DNA of 56,373 bases from Paenibacillus nuruki (GCF_001721045.1 NZ_MDER01000053.1:1-56373); one strand, 5' to 3'; counted from the first letter of the stretch, positions 19,692-29,603 are shown. Notes: generated from the sequence alone by a model not told the origin. Program-made: numbers and translations.

Positions 19692-20477
19692 ATGGATTTA
19701 ACAACGATTATTGGGATTATTGCAGGACTTGCTGCATTGATTGGGGGCTTTTTATGGGAAGGCGGAGATGCTAGCGGGCTGGTTCAAGGTGCTGCTGCAT
19801 TGATCGTATTTGGAGGAACAGCTGCGGCTGTCGTCATCAGTTTTCCATTAGCACGATTGAAAAAAATTCCACGTGCGATAGCTTTTACTTTTTCATCAGG
19901 TGGTACCGATAATGAACAATTGATTGAAGATATTGTGAATATGTCTACGCATGCACGCCGGGCAGGTGTACTTGCACTTGAACCTCAAGCTTCTTCTCAT
20001 GATAATCCTTTTCTGCGAGAAGGGATTCAGCAAGTGGTTGATGGTACAGATCGTGAAGTCATTCAACAGATTCTAGAACTTGAAATGACCAAAACCGAAT
20101 TAGAACATGAACAATACGCCAAAGTATTTGATTCTGCGGGTGGTTATGCACCTACGATGGGGATTATTGGTACCGTTATGGGCCTGATTCAAGTATTAGG
20201 CAGTCTAAGCGAGCCCACAGGATTAGGTGGATCAATTGCTGTTGCTTTTACAGCGACGTTGTATGGTGTAGCCAGCGCCAATCTCATCTTCCTACCGATT
20301 GCTTCCAAGATTCGTTCACGTAGCGAACTGGATATTCAGACGATGGAAATGTTATTAGAAGGTGTATTGTCTATCCAAAATGGTGAGAACCCTCAATTGG
20401 TTCGTAAAAAGCTAGAAACCTTTTTGCCGGAAAGTAATGGGAATCTTATTCGCGAAGCTAGAACAGGGGAGGAATAA
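19692..20477 (+). CDS. motA: Flagellar motor stator protein MotA
   Basis: The 261-residue inner-membrane protein has four predicted membrane helices (about 3-23, 36-54, 150-170, 185-205) and the MotA/TolQ/ExbB core (GGYAPTMGIIGTVMGLIQVL, a family landmark near residue 150). With MotB it forms the ion channel that drives flagellar rotation. ATG follows ACAGGAGATGAACGA. The stop is two bases before motB. No other flagellar genes are in the window, so motAB is an isolated stator operon, as in B. subtilis. Confidence 0.95.
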   Translation: MDLTTIIGIIAGLAALIGGFLWEGGDASGLVQGAAALIVFGGTAAAVVISFPLARLKKIPRAIAFTFSSGGTDNEQLIEDIVNMSTHARRAGVLALEPQASSHDNPFLREGIQQVVDGTDREVIQQILELEMTKTELEHEQYAKVFDSAGGYAPTMGIIGTVMGLIQVLGSLSEPTGLGGSIAVAFTATLYGVASANLIFLPIASKIRSRSELDIQTMEMLLEGVLSIQNGENPQLVRKKLETFLPESNGNLIREARTGEE

Positions 20478-20479
20478 CG

Positions 20480-21298
20480 ATGGCACGTTATTCTCGGCGT
20501 AGTAAAAAAGGAAATGGGCATAACCATCAAGATCGCTGGCTGATTACTTATGCGGATCTAATTACACTATTACTCATCTTTTTTGTGGTTATGTATTCGG
20601 TGAGTCATGTTGATACAGAAAAGTATCAGGTTCTTACGGACTCGTTACAGCTTACTTTTCAAAGCGACAATTCAATTCTAGATGGTGGTAAAGGCATTAC
20701 CGGAACAGCAGGTAAAAATACGAGTAACGGTGGTTCTACTTCTACCAGTAATCAAGCAGGTAATGCTGGCGGTAAAGATACACAAAGTGGATCTACTACA
20801 CTAACTAATCGCGAAGAAGCTTTCCGTAAGCAGGAAAGTGAACTAGCCAATCTCATGAGTGTAATCGAAACCTATGTCAAAACCAATAATCTTGGCAATC
20901 AAGTTGTGGTTGCTGATAAGCCTCAAGGGATCTCGATTACACTAAGCGATCAATTTTTATTCAATGAAGGACAAGCCAATCTCAAATCACCTTCTTTAGC
21001 CACACTGGCGCAATTGTCTAGCCTTTTCCAATCGATTGATACGACGGTCAGCATTGAAGGGCATACCGATAATCTGCCGATTGTAAATGCTTCACGTTAT
21101 CAAGATAACTGGGAGTTGTCAGGTGCTCGTGCATTGTCTGTTCTGCGCTATTTTATTGATACCAAAGGGTTAGACAAATCGAAGTTTCAATATGCAGGTT
21201 ATGGAGATACTCGCCCCACCGCAAATAACTCAACCGCTGCGGGTCGTCAAAAAAACCGCCGTGTTGAAATTATCGTGTTACGTCAATTGCAAGATTAA
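20480..21298 (+). CDS. motB: Flagellar motor stator protein MotB
   Basis: The 272-residue partner of MotA. A single N-terminal helix follows the signature DRWLITYADLITLLL, with the ion-carrying Asp at residue 26. A Ser/Thr/Gly/Asn-rich linker (about 70-110) leads to an OmpA-like peptidoglycan-binding domain (about 140-270, with GHTDN and NRRVEI). The start lies two bases after the motA stop with a GGGGAGG site overlapping motA, indicating translational coupling. Proton versus sodium use cannot be settled here. Confidence 0.95.
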   Translation: MARYSRRSKKGNGHNHQDRWLITYADLITLLLIFFVVMYSVSHVDTEKYQVLTDSLQLTFQSDNSILDGGKGITGTAGKNTSNGGSTSTSNQAGNAGGKDTQSGSTTLTNREEAFRKQESELANLMSVIETYVKTNNLGNQVVVADKPQGISITLSDQFLFNEGQANLKSPSLATLAQLSSLFQSIDTTVSIEGHTDNLPIVNASRYQDNWELSGARALSVLRYFIDTKGLDKSKFQYAGYGDTRPTANNSTAAGRQKNRRVEIIVLRQLQD

Positions 21299-21325
21299 TG
21301 GGCTGCATATAAAAGTTGAAATACA

Positions 21326-21383
21326 AAAAACACTCCAGCGTACTTCTCTATCTATAGATGAGAAGCTACACTGGAGTGTTTTT
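21326..21383. terminator. Bidirectional terminator between motB and minJ-like gene
   Basis: AAAAACACTCCAG (21326-21338) pairs perfectly with CTGGAGTGTTTTT (21371-21383); a further CTTCTC/GAGAAG stem lies inside. It ends motAB on the plus strand and the minJ-like gene on the minus strand. Confidence 0.92.
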
Positions 21384-21475
21384 ATGTTCTAAAATTCATT
21401 TTTTGCTAACATTTAATGATTGTTTATTAGGTATTGGGTACACCTATTATTTAGCAACATACTATTTTATGCGCT

Positions 21476-22876
21476 TTATGACTTACGCCGAGGACGCTTG
21501 GGTAATCCATGCTTTTCAATATACTCGGGAGTCAATTCAATTGGCTCTTCCGGTACTTCCGGTTCGGTCACTTGCTCACCTTCTGGTAATAACAAAGCAG
21601 AATGTTCATGATAGCTACTAGGCAACTTCTGTACACGCGGTTTGGTTAACAAATGCCATGCCGATAGCCGTTGAATATCTGGCGAAACCACCGCTTGATC
21701 ATCTGGCGCGAAGATCATTCCTAACTGATGATGATCTCCTGCATAGATCGCCCGTTGCAGAAATTTACTTTCGCCTTCTACATTTAATACTTCCAATTTA
21801 CAAAATGCAGGATTGATTCGCAATGCCGCATGAAGAGATTGAGGATCATGGATAAGCTGTCCGTTCACTTTATACATACTTTCACCTGCGGTAATGCCTA
21901 GTTCTGCCGCAGGGCTATACGGAATAATATCTAAAATTTTGAGTCCACGTAATCCACGGATAAATAATGGGCTCTGCTCTGTTTCTTCTCGTCGACTGAA
22001 GTACATCACACATTCACGTAATATCACAGCAATAATGACTGCCGGTATTGCAATCGGTGCCCACCATAATGCTAGGGCTGCAAATACTACCATAATCAGA
22101 CCACTTTGTACTAACCGCTTCGCTATTCGTTGTGCTTTCGCTTGTGGCAAATAGGTCTGTGTTAATACACTACAACCGATCATTACAGGCAATGCCGTTA
22201 GCGATACACCGTCTATCCATGATTGTGCTCCATGAAGAGGTGTCCACGGTAAAACGATACCACTTACAGAAGGAATAAATAACCACAGTGGAACAGGCCA
22301 GAAAGCTTCCATTGCATATGCACCTACAGGCTTACCACGTTTGCCTTCGATCACTATAGGTGAAGAAAAACGTAGCGCTTGCATACGAAATAATAACGCT
22401 TCGATCAATTGCAATAATACCGATATCGCTAATAATCCAGGCAAGTCAATATGACGAATACTCGAAATAAATGACCCTATTACACCGGTCGGTTGCCATG
22501 ACGGAAATGAAAGTAACACCATATAGATAATCGTAAGTACAGCCAAAGCCATCGTCAAATGAGCGTAACGTAGACGGAATAAGGATAATAGGATCAAAAT
22601 AATGCCTATACACCAGATTATTTCTGTCTCTATATGTATACCAATAAAAGCCATAACGATCGAGATTAGTAGCCCTGCAATGATCCCAGTAACGACGGTT
22701 CGCAACACACGACCTGCATAGACATAAATACGGATATTAAATAATTTACGTTCAAGAATCCCTTGTCTTCTATAGTGCAACAATACACCGATTAGGAATA
22801 TATAGTAAAAAGGCTGCGTTAATAGCGCCCCTAATGCCCCGCCTATCATACGGAGTGCCTCACCCAATACGTTCAA
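21476..22876 (-). CDS. minJ: MinJ-like polytopic PDZ protein, cell-division topology
   Basis: The 466-residue protein has about eight to ten N-terminal membrane helices (to about residue 305), a PDZ domain (about 315-395, with ILDIIPYSPAAELGI and the VNGQLIHD strand) and a cytosolic tail. This layout matches B. subtilis MinJ, which links DivIVA to MinD at poles and septa. The gene order ftsE-ftsX..ctpB..minJ..uvrBA nearby supports the assignment, because B. subtilis minJ sits in an equivalent neighbourhood. The start is TTG at 22876 after AAAGGAGAG. Sequence similarity was judged by eye only. Confidence 0.72.
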   Translation of the reverse strand: MNVLGEALRMIGGALGALLTQPFYYIFLIGVLLHYRRQGILERKLFNIRIYVYAGRVLRTVVTGIIAGLLISIVMAFIGIHIETEIIWCIGIILILLSLFRLRYAHLTMALAVLTIIYMVLLSFPSWQPTGVIGSFISSIRHIDLPGLLAISVLLQLIEALLFRMQALRFSSPIVIEGKRGKPVGAYAMEAFWPVPLWLFIPSVSGIVLPWTPLHGAQSWIDGVSLTALPVMIGCSVLTQTYLPQAKAQRIAKRLVQSGLIMVVFAALALWWAPIAIPAVIIAVILRECVMYFSRREETEQSPLFIRGLRGLKILDIIPYSPAAELGITAGESMYKVNGQLIHDPQSLHAALRINPAFCKLEVLNVEGESKFLQRAIYAGDHHQLGMIFAPDDQAVVSPDIQRLSAWHLLTKPRVQKLPSSYHEHSALLLPEGEQVTEPEVPEEPIELTPEYIEKHGLPKRPRRKS

Positions 22877-22967
22877 CGGTTGCCACTCTCCTTTGCCATC
22901 TATCTTTGCTTCACTATCAGCGTATCATTCATTCGCATATAGACTCAACTCTCTCTATTCTACATAA

Positions 22968-22996
22968 AAAAAGAAGGCTATAACAGCCTTCTTTTT
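22968..22996 (-). terminator. Terminator after ctpB
   Basis: Twelve-bp stem AAAAAGAAGGCT/AGCCTTCTTTTT with 5-base loop; T-run on the minus strand. It separates ctpB from the downstream minJ-like gene, which then needs its own promoter in the 91-base spacer. Confidence 0.9.
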
Positions 22997-23032
22997 GGAA
23001 ATACTTATGAATAAGCGCATTACAGTTTCAAA

Positions 23033-24499
23033 TTACGGGGTCTTCGTGGTAGAAATCTGCTTTTCAACGCCTGCAATCGCTTTGTTGATCTGAACATCGT
23101 ATTGTGGATCTTGGATATGCTCCACTAATGCTACTTCAAGTGCTGTTGCTGTTTTCTCATCAATCGCACCCGTTACTTTTAGCTTTTGCTTGGTCTGAAA
23201 TGATTTCACTGCTGTTTCGGTATCACGGTCAAAATAACCATCTTTACGATCTACCGTGTAACCAAGACCATCTAACATAATTTGAGCACTCTTAATATCA
23301 CTATTATTCATATCATATTTGAGTGTTTTCTCTTTGTTGATTGGAGTCACTGTAAAGTAATCCGGTGGAGCAATTTTAACATCTGGTTTGATTCCTTTTT
23401 TGTGAATCCAATCTCCATTTGGTGTTAACCATTTGGCAATCGTAATTTTAATTAGACTGCCATCGTTAAAGATATTATCCATACTCGTCTGAACGGTACC
23501 TTTACCATACGTCGTCTCACCGTATAAAGTCGCACCAGCAGATTGCTTCAAGGCACCTGCTAGAATCTCAGAAGCACTTGCGCTACCACCATTCGTCACT
23601 ACAGCAATCGGATATTTAACACCTTTACCTTTGGACTTAGTCTCATCACGTTTACCTGCTTTGTCTTCGACCTGTACGATCAATTTGCCATTCGGAACAA
23701 ATTGTTCAGCCATATCAATTACAACAGATAGAACGCCGCCTGGATTGTTACGAACATCAATCACAAGACCTTTCATACCTTCGCCTTCAAGCTTTTTCAC
23801 TTCAGCATCAAAACGTTCGGCTGTATTCATCGAGAACTGCGTTACAGTGATTACGCCGATTTTGTCATCCGTCATTCTCGAAGTAACCGTCTCTACATCA
23901 ATATCATCACGTACAATTTTGAAATCTAACGTATTTGAACTACCAGAACGTTTGATTTCAAGAGTAGCTGTTGTGCCTTTTTTACCACGAATCTTGTTAA
24001 CCGCGTCATTCAAGTCTACGCCCGCTAACGATTCGCCATTAATCGATACAATAATGTCTTTAGGACGTAATCCTGCTTTTTCCGCAGGCGACCCTTTGAT
24101 TGGAGAAACAATCACTACATTACCATCTTCTTGCGACACTTCTGCACCAATTCCAGTAAATGATCCTGCGATTGATTCGGAAAATTGAGTCGCTGTCTCA
24201 GGAGCCATATAACTGGAATAAGGATCACCTAATGCTTCCATCATTCCATTGATCGCACCATCTACTAGCTTGTTGCTATCTACATCTTGATAATAATTAC
24301 TTTCAATCAATTTGGCAGCTGCACTTAATTTACTTTGCTGTTGGTCGCTTAGACCACCACCGCTAAGTGCTGCGAGCAATCCTTGTCCGTTGACAGCGTT
24401 ACGAGCGATTCCTGGCAGACTGGTAAAAGCCAGTGTAAGCACGCTACTCAGCACCATCATGGCAATCACAAGTAGTGCTACGGTGCGTTTTCTCATCAT
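23033..24499 (-). CDS. ctpB: Carboxy-terminal processing protease, S41 family
   Basis: The 488-residue protein has a signal anchor (about 5-27), a PDZ domain (about 100-185, GIGAEVSQEDG, GLRPKDIIVSINGE), and an S41 protease core with Ser in GGSASASE (near 308) and Lys in YGKGTVQT (near 332). A C-terminal peptidoglycan-binding domain (about 395-455, IMLDGLGY..GYFDRDTETAVKSFQ) follows. CtpB-type proteases process exported regulators in sporulating Firmicutes. The peptidoglycan-binding tail places it at the wall. It lies 29 bases after the M23 gene, in one unit with ftsEX. Confidence 0.92.
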   Translation of the reverse strand: MMRKRTVALLVIAMMVLSSVLTLAFTSLPGIARNAVNGQGLLAALSGGGLSDQQQSKLSAAAKLIESNYYQDVDSNKLVDGAINGMMEALGDPYSSYMAPETATQFSESIAGSFTGIGAEVSQEDGNVVIVSPIKGSPAEKAGLRPKDIIVSINGESLAGVDLNDAVNKIRGKKGTTATLEIKRSGSSNTLDFKIVRDDIDVETVTSRMTDDKIGVITVTQFSMNTAERFDAEVKKLEGEGMKGLVIDVRNNPGGVLSVVIDMAEQFVPNGKLIVQVEDKAGKRDETKSKGKGVKYPIAVVTNGGSASASEILAGALKQSAGATLYGETTYGKGTVQTSMDNIFNDGSLIKITIAKWLTPNGDWIHKKGIKPDVKIAPPDYFTVTPINKEKTLKYDMNNSDIKSAQIMLDGLGYTVDRKDGYFDRDTETAVKSFQTKQKLKVTGAIDEKTATALEVALVEHIQDPQYDVQINKAIAGVEKQISTTKTP

Positions 24500-24528
24500 G
24501 TGTTACCGCCTCTCTGAGCTTAACGCTA

Positions 24529-25824
24529 TTACAGATAACCCATCGGATCGACAGGTGTATTATTCACACGTACTTCAAAGTGACAGTGAGGGCCTGTAGA
24601 GTTTCCTGTAGAACCTACTTCTGCAATCTTCTGTCCCTGACTCACTGTAGCCCCTACAGAAACAGCAATACCGCCATCACGAATATGTCCATATAAGGTT
24701 TTGATTCCATTTCCATGATCAATAATCACAGTATTACCGTATCCATTTTGCCATTGAGCGACAACGACTGTACCGCCTTGAGCGGCATGAATATCAGTTC
24801 CTTGAGGAGCTGCAAAATCGACACCTGTGTGCATTTTATATACCCCTTGAATCGGGTGATTACGGTATCCGAATGGAGAAGAAATACGTGCGCCATTTAC
24901 AGGTAGACCCATACTACCATTACCGCTACCTTGATATCCGCCTGTACTTGGTGGTGTATAGCTTCCACCTCCACCGGATGATGGTGGATTGTTCGCTGCT
25001 GCTTCTGCTCTGGCTTGAGCTTCAGCTGCTGCACGAGCCGCCGCTGCTGCTCTTTCCTGTGCTTCTAGTGCTGTTTTCTCTTGATACAGAGAAGCACGTT
25101 TATCAGCTAGATCCCACAACGCTTGTTCTTGCTCGGATGTGATATCATCTGCATTTTCAATCTGTGTATTGTATTTAGAAATAAGTACTTGTTTTTCGCT
25201 TTCTTTGGCATCTAATTCGCCTTTACGCTCTGCTTTTTCAGCATATAGACTTTTCGCTTTTGCATACGAAGCAGTCAATTTTTTTTGCGTTACGATTACG
25301 AATTGTTTGTCTTTCTCATGTTGAGCCAAAATGTCCTGATCTTGATCTACAATCATACGTAATGAATCGGCACGTTCTACAAAATCAGAAAAATTGGTTG
25401 ATGCCATTAACACATCCATATAAGAGATTAATCCATCGGTATACATCATACGTACACGAGTATCAATCATACCTTCACGAGCATGAATACGTTCTTTGGT
25501 TTCAGCCAGATCTTTTTTCGCTTGACGCAGACCTGATTCGGTTTGTGAAATATCACTAGAAACGCGAGCCAACTGACTGCTCACTTCATTGATCGCTTGC
25601 AATACTTTACCTAGATCTTTTTGTGTTCTAGCTTTCAGTACTTGCGATTTTTTCTTTTGAGCAGCAGCTTTTTTCTTCTGTTGGGCTGCTTCCTGTGCTT
25701 TTTTCTCCACAGCATTTAATTGACTTTGGATATCACTAACCGATTTGGCGGCGTGTACGTGTTGTGGTTGTATCACAGAGACTGCCAATAAAATAACAGC
25801 CATAACTGATGCGACTTTTTTCAA
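24529..25824 (-). CDS. EnvC-like murein hydrolase/activator: coiled coil plus M23 domain
   Basis: The 431-residue protein has a signal peptide (about 1-25, ending HAA), a long coiled coil rich in K, Q, E and A (about 28-250), a Gly/Pro/Ser linker, and a LytM/M23 domain (about 305-431). Zinc ligands are H and D in HTGVDFA (near 330) and the H-x-H in GPHCHFEV (near 415), so it looks catalytically intact, unlike degenerate E. coli EnvC. Adjacent ftsEX indicates it is activated through FtsX, as for EnvC or for CwlO/PcsB in Gram-positives. The start is TTG 25824 after GGGGAG. Confidence 0.9.
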   Translation of the reverse strand: MKKVASVMAVILLAVSVIQPQHVHAAKSVSDIQSQLNAVEKKAQEAAQQKKKAAAQKKKSQVLKARTQKDLGKVLQAINEVSSQLARVSSDISQTESGLRQAKKDLAETKERIHAREGMIDTRVRMMYTDGLISYMDVLMASTNFSDFVERADSLRMIVDQDQDILAQHEKDKQFVIVTQKKLTASYAKAKSLYAEKAERKGELDAKESEKQVLISKYNTQIENADDITSEQEQALWDLADKRASLYQEKTALEAQERAAAAARAAAEAQARAEAAANNPPSSGGGGSYTPPSTGGYQGSGNGSMGLPVNGARISSPFGYRNHPIQGVYKMHTGVDFAAPQGTDIHAAQGGTVVVAQWQNGYGNTVIIDHGNGIKTLYGHIRDGGIAVSVGATVSQGQKIAEVGSTGNSTGPHCHFEVRVNNTPVDPMGYL

Positions 25825-25965
25825 CTTTTTCTCCCCATCCTTTTACCGTTTGTAGGTTTTTGAAACAGTCGTTTTCCGGCGTTCAGCACTTGCATCAAGT
25901 ATGATTATCGGCAATATTTTGCAGATATCTTAGCTTTTTTTGCATATTTACGAAAATAATTTATT

Positions 25966-26886
25966 TTATACTTTAAGGAAGCGACGAATCGAGAGTGTAC
26001 TACCCCATATTCCGATCAATACTCCAAGTCCAAGCAATAGACTGCCTAATAATGGCCAGATCTGCTGTAACGGAATCAAAGTGATCACAGACGCTATTCC
26101 AAATGATCGAACAGAAGCGGCTACCAATTGCTGATATCCAATAAATAAAATACCGATTGTTACCAGTGAACCAATACCGCCTAATAGTGCACCTTCAATA
26201 AAGAACGGCCAACGGATAAATTGATTCGTGGCTCCAACAAGCTTCATAATACTAATTTCACGACGACGTGCAAGTATAGTGACTCGAATCGTATTGGCAA
26301 TCAAGAACATCGCCATCAGTCCAAGAGCAGCGACTAAGATCAGACCAATATTACGAATCAATGCAGTAACTTTGAATAACGTCTGTACAGTGTCTCCACC
26401 ATAACGAACTTTGAGAATAGGTTTCTCAGGGTGTTCTGTATTCAGTGCTTCAATCTTCTGAGCGACAAAAGGAACAGTTGTTGGTTCTATCACTTGGATA
26501 CGTAAAGCATCAGGTAATGGATTGTTATCTTGCGCATATCCTTGTAAAAAGGACTCTCCACCTTCACCCAGACGATCACGTAATTCTTTCAATCCTTGTG
26601 CTTTGGGAACAAAAGTGACGGTACTTACTTCTGTCATTGCACTGATTTCTTGTTGTAGTTCTTGTCGTAACGACTGATCTACATTCAGTTCTAGAAAGAC
26701 ATTAATTTCAACTTCACTGTCTGCCTGATCAGCTAGTTGATTCACATTTAATACTAACAAAATAAATACACCCAAAATAAACAGAGACACAATAATGGAA
26801 GTAATGGATGCGATCGACATCCATCCATTGCGGAATACGCTTCTAAAACCTTCCCGCAAGTGTCGCAAGAAGGTATTAAAATTCAT
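25966..26886 (-). CDS. ftsX: Cell-division ABC transporter permease FtsX
   Basis: The 306-residue protein has the FtsX plan: an N-terminal helix (about 20-43), an extracellular domain (about 50-165) that contacts a murein hydrolase, and three further helices (about 170-200, 220-245, 275-298). The sequence RHLREGFRSVFRNGWMS is typical of Gram-positive FtsX. The start overlaps the ftsE stop by 11 bases (ATGAATTTTAA), so the two are translationally coupled. It transmits FtsE ATPase activity to the extracellular peptidase, here probably the M23 protein encoded next. Confidence 0.95.
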   Translation of the reverse strand: MNFNTFLRHLREGFRSVFRNGWMSIASITSIIVSLFILGVFILLVLNVNQLADQADSEVEINVFLELNVDQSLRQELQQEISAMTEVSTVTFVPKAQGLKELRDRLGEGGESFLQGYAQDNNPLPDALRIQVIEPTTVPFVAQKIEALNTEHPEKPILKVRYGGDTVQTLFKVTALIRNIGLILVAALGLMAMFLIANTIRVTILARRREISIMKLVGATNQFIRWPFFIEGALLGGIGSLVTIGILFIGYQQLVAASVRSFGIASVITLIPLQQIWPLLGSLLLGLGVLIGIWGSTLSIRRFLKV

Positions 26887-27562
26887 AACCGTACTCCCCT
26901 CTAATCTGATCTCTGACGATCATGCCGTCTTCAATCGCTAATACACGACGACGCATCGAATTCACAATATCTCTATTATGAGTTGCCATAATAATTGTTG
27001 TACCACGGAAATTAATCTCATCTAGCAATTGCATAATGCCATATGACGTCTCAGGATCAAGGTTACCTGTCGGTTCATCCGCAATAATAACAGCTGGATT
27101 ATTGACGATTGCGCGTGCAATAGCAATCCGCTGTTGCTCACCACCGGACATTTGTTCAGGGTAACGCCCTGCTTTACTTTGAAGTCCTACTAGATCCAAT
27201 ACTTCCATTACTCTTTTTTTCATTAATTTTCTCGGCGTTTCAATAACTTCCATTGCAAAAGCAACATTATCGTACGCTGTTAACTTCGGAAGCAAACGAA
27301 AATCTTGAAAAATAACCCCGATATTACGACGTAATAATGGAATCTTACGTTGTTTTAATTTGCCCAAATTGAATCCATTTACTGAAATTTGACCTTTAGT
27401 TGGTGTTTCTTCACGATACATTAGCTTCATAAAGGTAGACTTACCCGCACCCGAAGGACCGACCACATATACAAATTCATTGCGATCAATCTTCACAGAG
27501 ATACCTTGTAGAGCATGTGCTCCATTGGGATAAGTTTTCCATACGTCCTGCATTTCTATCAA
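26876..27562 (-). CDS. ftsE: Cell-division ATP-binding protein FtsE
   Basis: ABC ATPase with Walker [10 protein letters not shown] (about 35-43), signature [13 protein letters not shown] and Walker [10 protein letters not shown]. The frame is open to ATG 27589 (237 residues). I prefer TTG 27562, giving [14 protein letters not shown] and 228 residues, the usual FtsE length, with AGGAAG seven bases upstream. The longer start has no ribosome site. FtsE pairs with FtsX to gate peptidoglycan hydrolysis during elongation or division. Confidence 0.95.
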   Translation of the reverse strand: MIEMQDVWKTYPNGAHALQGISVKIDRNEFVYVVGPSGAGKSTFMKLMYREETPTKGQISVNGFNLGKLKQRKIPLLRRNIGVIFQDFRLLPKLTAYDNVAFAMEVIETPRKLMKKRVMEVLDLVGLQSKAGRYPEQMSGGEQQRIAIARAIVNNPAVIIADEPTGNLDPETSYGIMQLLDEINFRGTTIIMATHNRDIVNSMRRRVLAIEDGMIVRDQIRGEYGYEF

Positions 27563-27840
27563 ATCATCACTTCCTAATAACAAGATCATTCATCTGTACA
27601 CTGTTCGTGTGGCAAGATGAAGTCTGAATTCTTTTATTCGGTACTGCTATTCTTCACATTTCAACAACACTAAGTATAGGTAGGTTGGTTCTTATCAAGT
27701 AAACCAATATACGATGAGGTACTTTGTACAGAATGTATCAAAACACCATATGTTTGAAAGACTGATTCAATAATCTCTATTGTAACAAATTCGTTACCAT
27801 TTGAGTACTATAATAACTCGAAAATCACTCAGTAATCAAA
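27563..27840. other. Intergenic region upstream of ftsE
   Basis: About 280 bases separating ftsE from the MFS-gene terminator. It should hold the ftsE promoter. I find AT-rich stretches but no clear paired -35/-10, no repeat and no ORF. Confidence 0.45.
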
Positions 27841-27877
27841 AAAGCCTGAAATCAGCATCATGCTGAAATCAGACTTT
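27841..27877 (-). terminator. Terminator of the MFS exporter gene
   Basis: Imperfect hairpin with a 2x2 internal loop: AAAGCCTGA..TCAGCA pairs with TGCTGA..TCAGACTTT, and the minus strand continues TTTTTT. The sequence also contains CTGAAATCAG twice as direct repeats. Confidence 0.8.
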
Positions 27878-27929
27878 CTTCTGCTAACGACCTTAAAAAG
27901 CGTCTATATTTAAAAAACATACTGTAACA

Positions 27930-29480
27930 TCACTTTTGATTAGGCTTGTTGGTTTGTAGAGCACGTTCTTTACCCATACACGAAACAGCGATTAATGCCC
28001 CGATGGCGGGTAGAACTGCCCACATAAATGTACCGGCGATTGAACTGGTCAAAGCCACTTGAATCATCTCAATAACTTGGGCAGGTAGATTGGCTTTGAT
28101 ATCATCCGATAATAATGCACGTGGATCTAACTGTGTCAGATCAAGTCCCGGAGGTAATGAACTTCCACTACCACTTTGATCGACACCTGCTTGCAATTGA
28201 TTGCTAAGGATACTGCGCTGAATCAATCCAAATATCGTAACACCCAGTGCCATCCCTAGTGAACGAACAAATGTTAACGTAGAGGTTGCAGCTCCACGTT
28301 GGCGGAAATCAAAGTTCTGAATCCCACTGATATTAAGTACAGAGAATGAGAAGCCAATACCGAATCCTGCTGTAGCTAGATATAGATACAATAATAGTGC
28401 AGGGGTCTCCGGTGTAATCCGGCTTAACAGTGCCATGCCTAATACAAATAAAAATCCAGAAATCATCATAATACGACGGAAGGTTAATTTGTTAACCAGT
28501 ATGCCGCCAAGCATCGCAGCAATTACTGATCCGATCGTCATCGGCATCAAAGTCAGCCCTGAATTGACTGCTGTTCCACCGCTAACCCCTTGAATATAGA
28601 TCGGAATATATAGAGCGACTGTAATAAAAGCAGCTCCATAGAAGAAAGCCGCTAATGTACTACTAGTAAACAGACGATCTTTGAACATTGGAAATGAAAT
28701 AATAGGTTCTGCTGCTTTCTTTTCCGCAAAAATAAAAGCGATCAGTAAGATCACAAAGCTCACAAATAATCCTAAGATCACGCCTGAATTCCACGGATAC
28801 GTATCTCCGCCTAATTCTAGAGCGAACATTAATGAAACGACAGCACCAATAAGCAGACCTGCGCCCCACCAATCGATTTTTTGCTTCGAACGTTCCATCG
28901 ATTCATGATAAAAGACCATAATCAATAGAAATGAAATAATACCAAACGGAACATTGATATAAAACACCCAGCGCCAATTCATATACTGAGTAATATAAGC
29001 GCCTAATAATGGACCAAACAAACTGGACATTCCGAATACAGCACCCAGCAAGCCTGTCATTTTACCACGCTTTTCCGGTGGGAACGTATCGAACACAATT
29101 GTAAAAGCGATCGGTACAAGTGCACCGCCACCTATTCCTTGAATCGCTCGATAAATACTAAGTTGTACAATCGAATCGGCTGTCCCACATAAAATAGAAC
29201 CGAGCATAAACACAACAACACCAAAAATAAAAAATCGCTTACGACCATACATATCCGAAAGCTTGCCGAAAATAGGGGTTCCTGCGAGAGAAGCAACCAA
29301 ATAGGCTGAAGTTACCCAGACAAATTGATCAAATCCTCCAAGGTCGCCTACGATTGTAGCAATCGCTGTAGCCACAATCGTATTATCTATCGCTGCAATA
29401 AAAATACCGAGCAACAATCCTGCGACGATCCAGCCTGTTTTCGAAGCTCCTTTGCTTTTTTCAGCAACAGATGCCGACAT
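27930..29480 (-). CDS. MFS drug exporter, DHA2 (EmrB/QacA-like, 14 TM)
   Basis: The 516-residue protein has about 14 hydrophobic segments. It shows DHA2 motifs: AIDNTIVATAIATIVGDLG (motif D1, residues about 30-48), GKLSDMYGRKRFF (motif A, about 73-85), and RAIQGIGGGALVPIA (motif B, about 111-125). These proteins export cationic drugs, dyes or bile-like compounds by proton antiport. ATG follows AAAAAGGAGTGAGTAT. A palindrome just downstream of its promoter suggests repression by a TetR-type regulator, but no such regulator is adjacent. The substrate is unknown. Confidence 0.9.
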   Translation of the reverse strand: MSASVAEKSKGASKTGWIVAGLLLGIFIAAIDNTIVATAIATIVGDLGGFDQFVWVTSAYLVASLAGTPIFGKLSDMYGRKRFFIFGVVVFMLGSILCGTADSIVQLSIYRAIQGIGGGALVPIAFTIVFDTFPPEKRGKMTGLLGAVFGMSSLFGPLLGAYITQYMNWRWVFYINVPFGIISFLLIMVFYHESMERSKQKIDWWGAGLLIGAVVSLMFALELGGDTYPWNSGVILGLFVSFVILLIAFIFAEKKAAEPIISFPMFKDRLFTSSTLAAFFYGAAFITVALYIPIYIQGVSGGTAVNSGLTLMPMTIGSVIAAMLGGILVNKLTFRRIMMISGFLFVLGMALLSRITPETPALLLYLYLATAGFGIGFSFSVLNISGIQNFDFRQRGAATSTLTFVRSLGMALGVTIFGLIQRSILSNQLQAGVDQSGSGSSLPPGLDLTQLDPRALLSDDIKANLPAQVIEMIQVALTSSIAGTFMWAVLPAIGALIAVSCMGKERALQTNKPNQK

Positions 29481-29539
29481 ATACTCACTCCTTTTTCGTA
29501 ATCATAACATGATCCTTCTGAGAAGCATCTGTTTGTTAC

Positions 29540-29569
29540 TGACCCATTGGTCACAATGGAATGAGTATA
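29540..29569 (-). promoter_or_regulatory. Exporter promoter -10 and operator-like palindrome
   Basis: An extended -10, TG-C-TATACT (29564-29569 core), is followed 10 bases downstream by TGACC-CATT-GGTCA (29540-29553), a perfect 5-bp inverted repeat. That spacing puts the palindrome over the first transcribed bases, a typical place for a TetR-family operator. The -35 is weak (TTGTCG, 20 bases away). Confidence 0.6.
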
Positions 29570-29603
29570 GCATATTATTGAATTGAAGACGACAAACTCC
29601 TAT

